Positions 51,737 to 61,566 of a stretch of 64,000 bases of DNA are shown piece by piece. Under the pieces are notes generated by a model that was not told the DNA's origin, ran no database searches, and saw only the letters and a program-made list of their open reading frames with translations. How positions within the stretch are numbered: position 1 is the first letter of the stretch; every line of letters starts with the position of its first letter. The stretch lies in assembly GCA_963827585.1 (NCBI GenBank), contig CAWHCK010000040.1:62001-126000 (forward strand), read 5' to 3'. Origin of the DNA: VAZQ01 sp963827585 (GTDB lineage: Bacteria > Pseudomonadota > Alphaproteobacteria > Rhizobiales > Xanthobacteraceae). The position numbers and the translations under genes were made by a program.

Positions 51737-52974
51737 GGCTTGACCCAGGTCCATTGCGTCACCGGCAACGCGGAACGCCAGGCGTGCATGCGCCCGACCG
51801 GCTCCGTGCGGGCGATCGCGACGCGGATCAAATCGCCGCCAAACGTGGCGTGTCGTGCGACGAGCAGCGCCTCGGTTTCGAGCGTCACCGCATTGACGAC
51901 GAGACGGCCGCCGGGCCGGACCGTGTGCACGGCAGCGTCGAGGGCATCGGTCGCGCCGCCGCCGATGAAGACCGCATCGGGTGGGGCGAGCCCGTCGAAT
52001 GCCGCGGGCGCCCTGCCCTCGACGATCTCGAGTCCCGGTACGCCGAGTGCCGCGGCGTTGCGCCTGATGCGCGCCGCGCGATCGCTGCGCGCCTCGATCG
52101 CGATCGCACGCATCGACGGATCGGCAAGCATCCATTCGATCGCCACCGAGCCCGCGCCCGCGCCCACGTCCCACAGCAATTCGCCCCGCCGCGGGCCGAG
52201 CGCGGACAGCGTGATGGCACGGATCTCGCGCTTGGTGATCTGGCCGTCGTGCTCGAAAAGCTCGTCGGAAAGACCACACGTTCGTGCCAGCACGCGCGCA
52301 CCAGGCACGCCCACGACCTCGATCGCGACCGTATTGAGCGGGTCGACCTCTGCGAGGTCGAAGCTCCCCGCCGTGGTCGCGCGCACGCGCTCGCGCGGAC
52401 CGCCCAGCGCTTCGAGCACGGTCATGCGCGAGGCGCCGAAGCCGCTTTCCGCCAGCAGGCGCGCGAGCGCAGCCGGCCCCTCGCCGTCCGAGGTCAGAGC
52501 AAGCACCCGTGCGCCCGGCTGCAGATGCGGACGAATGAGATCGAGCGTGCGGCCATGAACCGACACCAGCGCGGTCTCCGGCAACGCCCAGCCCAGGCGC
52601 GCCGCGGCCAAGCTGAAGGTCGAAGGCGCCGGTACTGCCGTCGTCTCGCGGGGATCGATGTGCCGCAGCAGGACCGAGCCGACGCCGTAGACGAACGGGT
52701 CGCCCGATGCGAGCACGCAGATCTGCCGGCCGCGATGCGCCAAGACCTCCTCGATCGCGCGGTCGAACGGACTCGGCCATGGCCGCGCAGCGCCGCGGAT
52801 CAGCGGCGCGGCAAGCGCAAGATGCCGCTTGCCGCCGAACACGATCTCGGCCGCTTGGACCAGGCTTCGCGCGACCGGCGTCAGTCCCTCAACGCCATCC
52901 TCGCCGATGCCGACGATAGACAGCCAGCGGCATGGTGCGGCAGTCTCGCGCGCAAGGGAGTCACCGAGCGGCAT
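51733..52974 (-). CDS. cobL: Precorrin-6Y C5,15-methyltransferase (CbiE-CbiT fusion)
   Basis: 413 residues from the ATG at 52974; ATGs at 52983 and 52989 inside cobK are also in frame and better spaced from GAGGA. The N-terminal CbiE methylase reads WLSIVGIGEDGVEGLTPVAR and VFGGKRHLALAAPLIRGA, then LASGDPFVYGVGSVLLRHID. The C-terminal CbiT domain (from about residue 230) reads TKREIRAITLSALGPRRGEL, LWDVGAGAGSVAIEWMLADP and FIGGGATDALDAAVHTVRPG. It methylates C5 and C15 and decarboxylates. Its start codon overlaps the divergent cobK start. Confidence 0.95.
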   Translation of the reverse strand: MPLGDSLARETAAPCRWLSIVGIGEDGVEGLTPVARSLVQAAEIVFGGKRHLALAAPLIRGAARPWPSPFDRAIEEVLAHRGRQICVLASGDPFVYGVGSVLLRHIDPRETTAVPAPSTFSLAAARLGWALPETALVSVHGRTLDLIRPHLQPGARVLALTSDGEGPAALARLLAESGFGASRMTVLEALGGPRERVRATTAGSFDLAEVDPLNTVAIEVVGVPGARVLARTCGLSDELFEHDGQITKREIRAITLSALGPRRGELLWDVGAGAGSVAIEWMLADPSMRAIAIEARSDRAARIRRNAAALGVPGLEIVEGRAPAAFDGLAPPDAVFIGGGATDALDAAVHTVRPGGRLVVNAVTLETEALLVARHATFGGDLIRVAIARTEPVGRMHAWRSALPVTQWTWVKP

Positions 52975-53737
52975 GCGACGCATCCTCATTCTCGGCGGCA
53001 CGACGGAAGCGCGACGTCTGGCAGAGCGTCTGGCCGAGCGCGACGACCTGGCCGTGACGATTTCGCTCGCAGGCCGCACCACTGCGCCCGCGGCGCAGGC
53101 CGTTCCGGTACGGGTCGGCGGCTTCGGCGGCGCCGACGGTCTTGCCCGCTATCTCGCGACTGAACGCATCGACGCGCTCATCGACGCGACGCATCCCTAC
53201 GCTGCAGTCATCTCCCGCAACGCGGCGGCCGCCGCCGCGTCGGCCCGCGTGCCGCTGCTCGCGCTGCGCCGGCCGCCCTGGACACCGCGCTCCGGCGACC
53301 GCTGGACCGAGGTTGCCAATACCGAAGCGGCGGTGCAAGCGCTCGGCAAGGAGCCGCGCCGTGTCTTCCTCACGCTCGGCAGGAACGAGATCGGACATTT
53401 CAACGGGGCGCCGCAGCACCACTATCTCGTGCGCAGCGTCGAGCCGGTCGATCCGCCGCTCGAGGTTCCGCACGCATCTTACGTGACCGGGCGTGGCCCT
53501 TTCACCGAAGCAGAGGATCGGACCTTGCTGGCCACGCACGCCATCGACGTCGTCGTCGCCAAGAACAGCGGCGGGACCGCGACCTACGGCAAGATCGCGG
53601 CAGCGCGTGCGCTCGACCTCGAAGTCATATTGCTGCGCCGTCCGGCTTTGCCCGAGGTGCCGACCGTCGAGACCGTCGAGGAGGCGGTGACGTGGCTCGA
53701 TCATGCATTCGCGCTCCCGAGCGACCGCGGCGTGTAG
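52973..53737 (+). CDS. cobK: Precorrin-6A reductase
   Basis: 254 residues from the ATG at 52973 (MRRILILGGTTEARRLAERL). The frame is open upstream to 52829, but that region is the cobL coding strand. CobK/CbiJ landmarks are LIDATHPYAAVISRNAAAAA, VFLTLGRNEIGHF, YLVRSVEPVDPPLEVPHASY and AIDVVVAKNSGGTATYGKIA. It is an NADPH-dependent reductase acting before CobL. Its start overlaps cobL head-to-head and its end overlaps cobJ tail-to-tail by 37 bases. Confidence 0.96.
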   Translation: MRRILILGGTTEARRLAERLAERDDLAVTISLAGRTTAPAAQAVPVRVGGFGGADGLARYLATERIDALIDATHPYAAVISRNAAAAAASARVPLLALRRPPWTPRSGDRWTEVANTEAAVQALGKEPRRVFLTLGRNEIGHFNGAPQHHYLVRSVEPVDPPLEVPHASYVTGRGPFTEAEDRTLLATHAIDVVVAKNSGGTATYGKIAAARALDLEVILLRRPALPEVPTVETVEEAVTWLDHAFALPSDRGV

Positions 53738-54466
53738 ACCAGCGGAGCATGGCCAGGTCGTGACACGACGCGTGTCTCCGCCGAGCCGACGATAACCAGG
53801 GTCGCCATGTCCGCGCCCGCCGGATCGGCCGCTGCCAGCGTCGTGACCGCGATGGCCTCGTCCGGACGCCCGACGGCGCGGCCGAAGACCGTCGGCGTCA
53901 TCGCCGGCAGGTGACGCCGCAAGCGTTCGAACGCCGCGGCAAGCTGCCATGGCCTGGCCTGCGAGATCGGATTGTAGAGCGCAACCACGAACCCGGCTTG
54001 TGCCGCGGCATCCAAGCGGCGTTCGATCACCGGCCAGGGTTTGAGGTTGTCGGACAGCGACAGCGCGCAGAAATCATGACCGAGCGGTGCACCGACGCGT
54101 GCCGCCACCGCCAGCATCGCCGTGATGCCCGGGACGATCGCCACCTCGAGCGCGCGCCACGCCGTCGGGACCCTGCTCGATCTGCTCGCAAACTGCTGCC
54201 GCCATCGCGAACACGCCGGGATCGCCGCCGGACACCAACGCGACGCTGCCACCCGCGGCCGCCACTTCGAGCGCCGTGCGCGCCCGCGACCCTTCCTCGC
54301 GATTGTCGGACGGGTGCCGGCTCTGTCCATCGCGGACGGGGACCCGCGCGAGGTAAGGTCCGTAGCCGAACAGCGCATCGGCCGCAGCCAGCGCGGCTTG
54401 CGCTTCCGGCGTCAGCCAGCGGGCGTCTCCGGGACCGAGCCCTACCACGGCGAGCCGGCCGCTCAC
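53701..54466 (-). pseudogene. cobJ: Precorrin-3B C17-methyltransferase, split by one frameshift
   Basis: The first frame from the ATG at 54466 reads MSGRLAVVGLGPGDARWLTP, DALFGYGPYLARVP and VALVSGGDPGVFAMAAAVCE. At about 54170 it breaks, and the next frame continues VPTAWRALEVAIVPGITAML, then LGHDFCALSLSDNLKPWPVI, FVVALYNPISQARPWQ and a tail ending TPRSLGSANA at 53701. Both halves together are a complete CobJ of about 255 residues. One G seems missing from the run in CAGGGTCCC. The start overlaps cobI (ATGA). Confidence 0.85.
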
Positions 54467-55194
54467 GGCCGTCCCTTCCAGCCCGGCACCAGCACCACGG
54501 CGAAATAGGGCGCGCAGTCATCCGGCTTGTCGGCGAGCGAGATGGCCTTCTCATCCGCCATCGTGCCGCGCTCGACGTAAACTGCTCGCGCGAGGCGACC
54601 GGTCCGTTCGAGCGCGCGGCGCACCTTGGGCAGATTGCGCCCTAGCTTGATCACGACGACGGCATCAGCCCCGGCAAGGCGCCGCTCCAACTCGTCTTGC
54701 GCAAGCGTGCCAGGAAGCACCGTGAACACGTCGTCGCCTTGTGCGATCGGAGTACCCACGGCCGACCAGCATCCGGACATTCCGCTCACGCCCGCAACCA
54801 CCTCGGTGCGAAAGCGATGCGCCAAGCGCACGTGGAGATGCATGTAGGAGCCGTAGAACAACGGGTCGCCCTCGCAGACCACGGCGACGGTACGCCCGTC
54901 GTCGAGATGGCCGGCCACGTCGCGTGCCGCAGCGTCGTAAAACGCGCGGATCGCATTGCAATAGCCCGGCTCATCCCGCGGCAGTTCGGTCGTCACCGGA
55001 AACGTCAGCGTCAACTCGCGGATGCCGGGTCTGAGATAGCGCGCGGCAGTGGTCCGGGCGTTGCCGGACTGGCCCGCCTTGGAAAAATGTACGACCACAT
55101 CGGCGCCTTCCAGCGCGCGCACCGCCTTGAGCGTGATCAACTCGGGATCGCCTGGTCCCACGCCGACCCCAAGGAGCTTGCCGGCGGTGCTCAT
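54463..55194 (-). CDS. cobI: Precorrin-2 C20-methyltransferase
   Basis: 243 residues from the ATG at 55194 (overlaps the cobH stop). Landmarks are LLGVGVGPGDPELITLKAVR, VVHFSKAGQSGNARTTAARY, VVCEGDPLFYGSYMHLHVRL, VVAGVSGMSGCWSAVGTPIA and VIKLGRNLPKVRRALERTGR. It makes precorrin-3A. It lies in the cobN-G-H-I-J string, all on the minus strand with overlapping junctions. Confidence 0.96.
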   Translation of the reverse strand: MSTAGKLLGVGVGPGDPELITLKAVRALEGADVVVHFSKAGQSGNARTTAARYLRPGIRELTLTFPVTTELPRDEPGYCNAIRAFYDAAARDVAGHLDDGRTVAVVCEGDPLFYGSYMHLHVRLAHRFRTEVVAGVSGMSGCWSAVGTPIAQGDDVFTVLPGTLAQDELERRLAGADAVVVIKLGRNLPKVRRALERTGRLARAVYVERGTMADEKAISLADKPDDCAPYFAVVLVPGWKGRP

Positions 55195-55826
55195 GTTCCA
55201 GCCTTCGCAAGCGCGTTGACGGCGGCAGCCGTGACTGCGCTTCCGCCCATGCGTCCCCGCACGGTGAGGAACGGCACACCGCGCGGGTCCGCCGCCAGCG
55301 CGTCCTTTGCCTCCGCCGCACCGACGAAGCCCACCGGGATGCCGAGGATCGCAGCCGGCTTCGGTGCGCCGGCATCGATCATTTCGAGCAAGCGAAACAA
55401 GGCGGTGGGCGCGTTGCCGATCGCCACCACCGCGCCGGCGAGGTGATCCTGCCACAAATCGAGCGCGGCGGCCGAGCGGGTGGTGCGAAGCTCTGCGGCG
55501 AGCGGCGCGACGCGGGCATCGCGCAATGTGCAAATCACGTCGTTGTGTGCGGGCAGGCGTGCACGCGTCACGCCATGCGCCACCATCTCGGAATCGCAGA
55601 GGATCGGCGCGCCGCGCGCAAGTGCCGCGCGCGCGGCGCCGACAAGGCCCTGGCCGAACGCGATACGGTCGGTGATCTCGACGCAGCCGCAGGCATGCAC
55701 CATGCGCACGGCGATGTCGGCTTCCTCGGCCGAAAAGCGCGCGAGGTCGGCCTCCGCCCGAATGATGGCGAACGAGCGCTCGTAGATGCGGGCGCCGTCG
55801 CGGAGATAGTCGAGCTGCTCAGGCAC
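55191..55826 (-). CDS. cobH: Precorrin-8X methylmutase
   Basis: 211 residues from the GTG at 55826, which overlaps cobG by 8 bases and has GAGG in front. Landmarks are YLRDGARIYERSFAIIRAEA, FSAEEADIAVRMVHACGCVE, PILCDSEMVAHGVTRARLPA (with the His of the active site nearby) and VGFVGAAEAKDALAADPRGV. It moves the C11 methyl to C12, giving hydrogenobyrinate. Confidence 0.95.
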   Translation of the reverse strand: MPEQLDYLRDGARIYERSFAIIRAEADLARFSAEEADIAVRMVHACGCVEITDRIAFGQGLVGAARAALARGAPILCDSEMVAHGVTRARLPAHNDVICTLRDARVAPLAAELRTTRSAAALDLWQDHLAGAVVAIGNAPTALFRLLEMIDAGAPKPAAILGIPVGFVGAAEAKDALAADPRGVPFLTVRGRMGGSAVTAAAVNALAKAGT

Positions 55827-57176
55827 TCGTGACCTCGCCGAGAAGCAGGCGCGCGATCTGTGCGCGGTCGAGGCGGGACAGCACATGGGCCACGCTTTCG
55901 TCCGGTGCGCGCAGTTCCCGCGCCGCATCCGCAAGTCGCGCGAGGCCGCTCGGCAGTGCCTCCCGCGCGAGCGTTACAAGCGGCCGATCGCGGGCCGAGC
56001 CGTTCACCACCACGCCGCAACGGCCTTCAATACCAACAACGGTCAGCGGCACCGCGCGCGGACAGGCACAGCCTTTGGCACAGCCCGAAACGTGCACAAT
56101 CGGGGCGCCGGCAGCGCCGAGCATGGCGTTGCTCGCAAGACTCGGTGCAAGCGCACGCGAGGGAATTTCCGCGGCGGCACAGATCGGCGCGCCCGCACAG
56201 GCGACGACTTGGCGCCGCGGATCATGCGCATCTACGATCAAGCCCAGCCGTGCCGCAATGTCGGCCAGGTGGCTAGCTCCATCGGTGTCGAGGCCGACGA
56301 CGAGAAGCGCGCGGCCAGGCGCGGTGCGCAGGCCGCTTGCACTGGCACGCTCTGCCGCGCGTGCGAGCTCTGCGACTGTGGTCGAATCCGCATGCCCGAA
56401 GGCGAGGCCGAAGCCGATCGCCACACGACCGTCGCACAGCGCGTGCCTGCCGACCGGGTCGGCCGGCGGCCGCACCGACGGAGGCGCAAGATCGACGAGA
56501 ACATGCGTCATCGCGCCGCCGAACGCAGCCGCATCGCCGGTCGCGACAATGTCCCTGGCGCGCGCCGCCTGTCCTCTTGCGGCGATCACGTGGAGCATGC
56601 TCAGCGCGGCTTCGACTGCATGCTCGACGGCAACGGCACCGACGGGCGTTGCGGCCGCCGCATCTCCGCCAACGGCGACGTGAAGGCTCATGCGGCCGCC
56701 CCTCGCTTGCGCCCGCAGCCGTACGTCGGCCGCGAACAGCGTCGAGGTGCAGCGCTCCGCCGCCATCGATGACGACGGAAATCTTCGGGCCCGAGGTCGG
56801 CTGCAAAAGCTGCTGCTGCGATGGCAACGCGCAGTTCCGCGGCAATCGCCGCGACATCGAGCACCTCTTCGGGACCGAGGCCCGCGAGCGGATCGCACAA
56901 GACCGGCGGATCGTCGGACAATGCCATGTCGATCTCGCCGACCGCTGTTGCGAAGCGCTTCACGGAAACTTCGGTAAGCCCGCGGATTTGAATGCTTCCG
57001 CGCGAGGTGATCTCGATGACACCGTTGCCGTAGCTGCGCGAGGCCGTGCACAACGCCATCAACGCTTCGGGACGGATCGTGGCGCCTGCGGGCGTGAGCC
57101 GCACCAGCAGGCCATCCCCGGTCGGCATGGGTCGGGCAAGACCGGGACAGGCGCCGCGTCGCAAGGGAGCGTTCAC
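55819..57176 (-). pseudogene. cobG: Precorrin-3B synthase CobG, split by two frameshifts
   Basis: A GTG start at 57176 overlaps the cobN stop (GTGA). The first frame reads MPTGDGLLVRLTPAGATIRP, GNGVIEITSRGSIQIRGLTE, then RVAIAAAAFAADLGP. A shift at about 56786-56793 leads to PKISVVIDGGGALHLD. A second at about 56741-56746 leads to TLFAADVRLRAQARGGRMSL and on to VSGCAKGCACPRAVPLTVVG, which carries the Cys cluster for the iron-sulfur centre and siroheme-like site. Together they make a complete oxygen-dependent ring-contraction enzyme of about 451 residues. Damage or sequencing error cannot be separated here. Confidence 0.85.
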
Positions 57177-60100
57177 CGTGCCGCCTCGTTCATGAGCATT
57201 CGCAAGCCTGCGTCGACGTCGTTGCGTCGAGGATGCCACAGCCCGCGTCGGCGCGCCGCATCGAGACGGGCGGCGATGGCCGCCGCCGCGGCCGGATTCT
57301 CACGCAGGAGGAAAGTGCGGACGTTGTCGTCTGCCACATACGCATCGTGCAGGAGGTCGAAAAATCGGCTCGCCACGGCGCCCGTCGTTTCCGCGAAGTC
57401 GACGAGGCGGTCGACGGTCTCCGCAAGCTCGGCCGCGCCGCGCGGACCATGCCGAAGCTGGCCCGCAATGAACTTCGGGTTTGCCGCGCGCGACCGCACG
57501 ATCCGTGCCAAGCGCCGCAGACAACGGCCGCGCGCGCGGGCGCGAGGGATCGGTGGTGTCGAGAATGATGAGATCGGGCGCACGGCCGAGCGCGGACGCC
57601 GCCGCCGCGAAGCCGCCGATGAAGGCGACATCTTCCGATCCTTCCAGCAAGTCGCGCGCGGGGTCTTCCGCGGAATGCACGAGCATGTCAGCGGTCGCGA
57701 TGCGCGCCTCGAAGGCGCCGGACGCGAGCGCCGCGTCGCCCTCCGACCCGCCATAGGCGTGCGAGGCGGCAGCGAGATAAGCGGTGCCGAGTTGCGTGCG
57801 ATCGATGTCGCGCCCCAGCAAATCCTCGACGCCGGCGCCATAGGCCCCGGGCGCCGTGCCAAAGATACGGGCAATCGATCCACCTTCGTGCGCTGCTGTC
57901 TGGCACGCGGCGGCAAGCGGATTCTCGTCCGGCCTCTCCTCGCGCGCCGCGACCGCGCGCACCGCGGCATCGATGAGCGCAATCTGCGCGGGGAACAGGT
58001 CTCGGAACAGGCCCGAAATTCGCCATGTCACGTCGACGCGAGGCCGTCCAATGACCGCCGCGGGCAGGACTTCGACCCCGGTGACGCGTCCGGTCGCGTT
58101 GTCCCAGGTCGGACGACACCCCATCAATGCGAGGCCTTGCGCGATCTCCTCGCCACCAGTGCGCAAGGTCGCGCTGCCCCAGAGATCGACCACCGAGGCG
58201 CGCGGCATCTCGCCATGGGCCTGCATGTAGATGCGGATCACCTCGTCGGCGGCGAGCCGGCCGAGATCGGTCGCAGTCGGCGTCGGCAAGGTGCGCGGGT
58301 CGGCCGCGAACAGGTTGCGCCCGGTCGGCAAAACGTCGCGGCGGCCGCGCGCAGGAGAGCCCGCCGGCCCGGCGCTGACGCGGCGGACATCGAGTGCGGT
58401 CAGAATCGCCTGGCGCTCGGCACGAGCGCTGGTTCGCCAGGCCGGATCATCGACGTTCGGAGGCTCTCGTCCGTAAACATGGAGCCCGTCCTTGACGGCA
58501 AGATCCTTGAGATCGCACAGCCAGGCGTCGATGCGGCGCAAAGCGTCGTCCGGATTGTCGTCGGGCCGCACGCACGCCTCGACGGCGAGCCCGCTGCGCT
58601 CGGCCTGTTCCAGGATCAGGCGCGCGAGCCGCTCGCGCCGGCGCCGATCAAGCCCGTCCGCCTGCGCGTATTCATCGACCAGCCGCTCGAGCTCGCGGGC
58701 GTCGCCGGCGAGGCCGGCCTCGACGAGCGGCGGCGGCAGGTGGCCGATGGTCACCGCGGCGATCCGGCGCTTGGCCTGCGCAGCCTCGCCGGGATTGCTG
58801 ACGATGAAGGGATAGATCACCGGCAGGCATCCGACCATCGCATCGGGGAAGCACGACGCGGTCAACCCCACGGCCTTGCCCGGCAGCCATTCGAGCGTGC
58901 CGTGCGCACCCATGTGGACAAGCGCTTCGACCTTCGCGACATGCCGGAGCCAGAGGCCGAAGGCGAGCAGCGCATGGCGCGGCGGCAATGTCGCGTCGTG
59001 ATAGTCCGCGCGGCGGTCGGCCGCGCGTCCGCGCTCCGGCGGGAATGCAACCAGGATGTTTCCGAAGGTGCGCACACGAAATCGAAATGCGCCGCCCTGC
59101 ACGTCAACGTCGCTTGCGGGATCGCCCCACGCGGCGCAGATGCGCTGCCCGACGTCGCAGGGAAGGGCGGCAACAAGGTCGCGGTAGCGATCGAGCGGGA
59201 GCGCCGCATCGTTCGACGGCGCCGCCAACAGGTCGAGCAGCGCGCGCGAGGTTCTGGGCACGCCGGCGACACCATAGTTTGCCCGCTTCAGGTCCGAGAG
59301 CAGCGCGATCACGCTCGCGGGAACGTCGAGTCCCACGGCATAGCCGGACCGGCCGGCGGCACCGGGATAGTCGGGCATCAGCAGCGCCAGGCGCCGCTGC
59401 TCACGCGGCGTGGACTGAAGCTGCACCAGCGCGGCGATGCGATCCGCCACCATCGCAACGCGGTCTGGCCTCCGGCAAGCTCCCGAGCGCGCTGAAGCAG
59501 AGGCCGTCCGGCGCCGGCAGCGGCCCTTTGAAGGCGATGACGCCTTGCAGCAGCCGCCCGTCGAGCTCGGGCAGCACGACGTGCATCGCGAGATCGGCGG
59601 GCCCGAGGCCGCGCGGGCTTTGCCACCACGCCGAACGCCGCGTGGTCGCGATCACGGCCTGGAGCACCGGCACGTCGCTGTCGTCGAACGGCGTCGGCAC
59701 GCCCGGCCCTGCGGCCGCGGCAAAGGCGGTCGCGGTAACAACGACAGCCGGCTCGAGGCGCGCCAGCGCCGTGCGCACGAACTCGGCCGCGGCGCGATCC
59801 TTGAGGCTCGGCACCACCAGCGGAGCGGGCGCCAGATCCCGTTCCGCCAGCGCCCGGCACAGCGCATCGATCGGCGCGGTGTCGGCCGCGAGCAGCAGCG
59901 CGCGGTAGAAGATGATCGGCACCCGCGGACGGCCGCGCGGACAGAAGGCAACAAGTTGCTCGAGATCGACGGCGCCTTCGCCGGGGATGTATCCGGCCGT
60001 GCGCGGCAGCGAGCGCGGCTCGGGTGCATCGATGCGCGATCCGCAATGACGCGCAAGCCGCCGAAGCAACGCCGCCGAATTTTCAGGTCCGCCTTCGCGG

Positions 60101-60525
60101 AAAAAGCGCAACAGCGTGTCGAGCTCGCCCGCCGGCAACGTCGAGGCCTCGGCAAGGCGAGGATCGTCGCGATCCTCACCCGGAAGGAGGGCGAGCGGAA
60201 TGGCGTTTTCGCGCGCAAGCGACGCGAGCCGCTCGACGCCGTAACGCCACCAATCGAGACCTCCGAGCAGGCGAACGACGACGACCTTGGCGTGGCGCGC
60301 GACGCCCTCGAGCCAAAGATCGACCGAGAGTGGATGGCGCAGATCCCGCAGGTTGGCGAGCCGCAGGCTGGGGAGCACATCCCGCTGCGCGGTCCACGCA
60401 GCCGCCAGGCCGGACAGGTCGCTATCGGCAAACGAAAGGATGACGATGTCGCCCGGAGGCTGGCGCAGATCGACCGGCTCGACCAGATCGTCGAGGGACG
60501 CCGACGTGGTCGCCAGCAGGTGCAT
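57173..60525 (-). pseudogene. cobN: Cobaltochelatase subunit CobN, split by two frameshifts
   Basis: Read across three frames it is one protein of about 1,116 residues. The N-terminus is MHLLATTSASLDDLVEPVDL, with WWRYGVERLASLARENAIPL. At about 59470 (one extra base) it passes to DRVAMVADRIAALVQLQSTP and then MGAHGTLEWLPGKAVGLTAS, DVTWRISGLFRDLFPAQIAL, RIFGTAPGAYGAGVEDLLGR. At about 57508 (one extra G) it passes to LARIVRSRAANPKFIAGQLR and the tail RLMNEAAR-like LRMLMNEAAR. CobN is the large magnesium-chelatase-H-like subunit that inserts cobalt with CobS/CobT-type AAA partners. Those partners are not in the window. Confidence 0.88.
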
Positions 60526-60528
60526 CGT

Positions 60529-61566
60529 TCACCCCAGTAGCGCGCGCGCAACGCCGTCGCGGTCGAGCCCCTTCAAGCCGATGACGACAAGCCGGCCCTG
60601 CCGTGGTTCCGCGGCGGTCCAGGCACGATCGTAGTGATGGGTGACACGCGGGCCGACCGCCTGTACCAGCAGGCGCATCGGCTTGCCGGCCACCGCGGCA
60701 AAGCCCTTCACGCGCAGCACGCTCGCATCCTCGGCCGCGGCGGCAATGCGGCCCGCGAGCGCGGCCGGATCGGAAATCTCGGGCAGCGCCAGGACGAAGC
60801 TATCGAAATCGTCGTGGTCGTGCTCGAGCTCGGCGTCGTGGCGTGTGCGGCGATTGGCGATGTCGTCCTCGGTGCCGATGCCGAGCCCCAGCAATGCGGC
60901 CGGGTCAACCTTGCCGTCGGCAGCCGGCACGATCTTCACGGCGCGCGGCAGCGCCTTCGTGATTGCGGCCATCGCCTTCTCCGCGCCGAGCGCATCCAGC
61001 AGGTCGCGCTTGTTGAGCACTACGAGGTCGGCACAGGCGATCTGATCGTCGAACACTTCCTCGATCGGATCGTCATGATCGAGCGCCGTGTCGGCCGCGC
61101 GCTGACGCGCCAACGCATCGAGATCGGCGGCGACCTGCCCCGCAGCCAACGCGGCGCCGTCGACCACGGCGACCACGCCGTCGACCGTGACGCGGCTCTT
61201 GATCGCCGGCCAGTGAAAGGCCTGGACCAGCGGCTTCGGCAAGGCAAGGCCGGACGTCTCGATCACGATATGCTCGACCGAGGGTTTGCGCGCGAGGATG
61301 GTGTCCAACGCCGGCACGAAATCGTCGGCGACCGTGCAACAGAGGCAGCCATTGGCGAGCTCGACGATGTTCTCTTCCGGGCACGCCTCATCGCCGCAGC
61401 CCTTGAGGATTTCGCCGTCGATGCCGACATCGCCGAACTCGTTCACGATGACCGCCAACCGCCGCCCTCTTGCATTGGCCAATATGTGCCGGATCAGCGT
61501 CGTCTTTCCGGCTCCGAGAAAGCCGGTCACGATGGTGCAGGGCACGCGCGCAGACGAGTTGCTCAT
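60529..61566 (-). CDS. cobW: CobW-type GTP-dependent metallochaperone
   Basis: 345 residues from the ATG at 61566, overlapping the DUF1636 stop. Walker A is TIVTGFLGAGKTTLIRHILA. The metal motif is the GCLCC in LANGCLCCTVADDFVPALD. Guanine recognition is in VVLNKRDLLDALG, and an acidic/His stretch RHDAELEHDHDDFDSF is typical of zinc/cobalt GTPases. It is thought to load cobalt for corrin synthesis. Its stop is 3 bases before the cobN start. Confidence 0.95.
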   Translation of the reverse strand: MSNSSARVPCTIVTGFLGAGKTTLIRHILANARGRRLAVIVNEFGDVGIDGEILKGCGDEACPEENIVELANGCLCCTVADDFVPALDTILARKPSVEHIVIETSGLALPKPLVQAFHWPAIKSRVTVDGVVAVVDGAALAAGQVAADLDALARQRAADTALDHDDPIEEVFDDQIACADLVVLNKRDLLDALGAEKAMAAITKALPRAVKIVPAADGKVDPAALLGLGIGTEDDIANRRTRHDAELEHDHDDFDSFVLALPEISDPAALAGRIAAAAEDASVLRVKGFAAVAGKPMRLLVQAVGPRVTHHYDRAWTAAEPRQGRLVVIGLKGLDRDGVARALLG

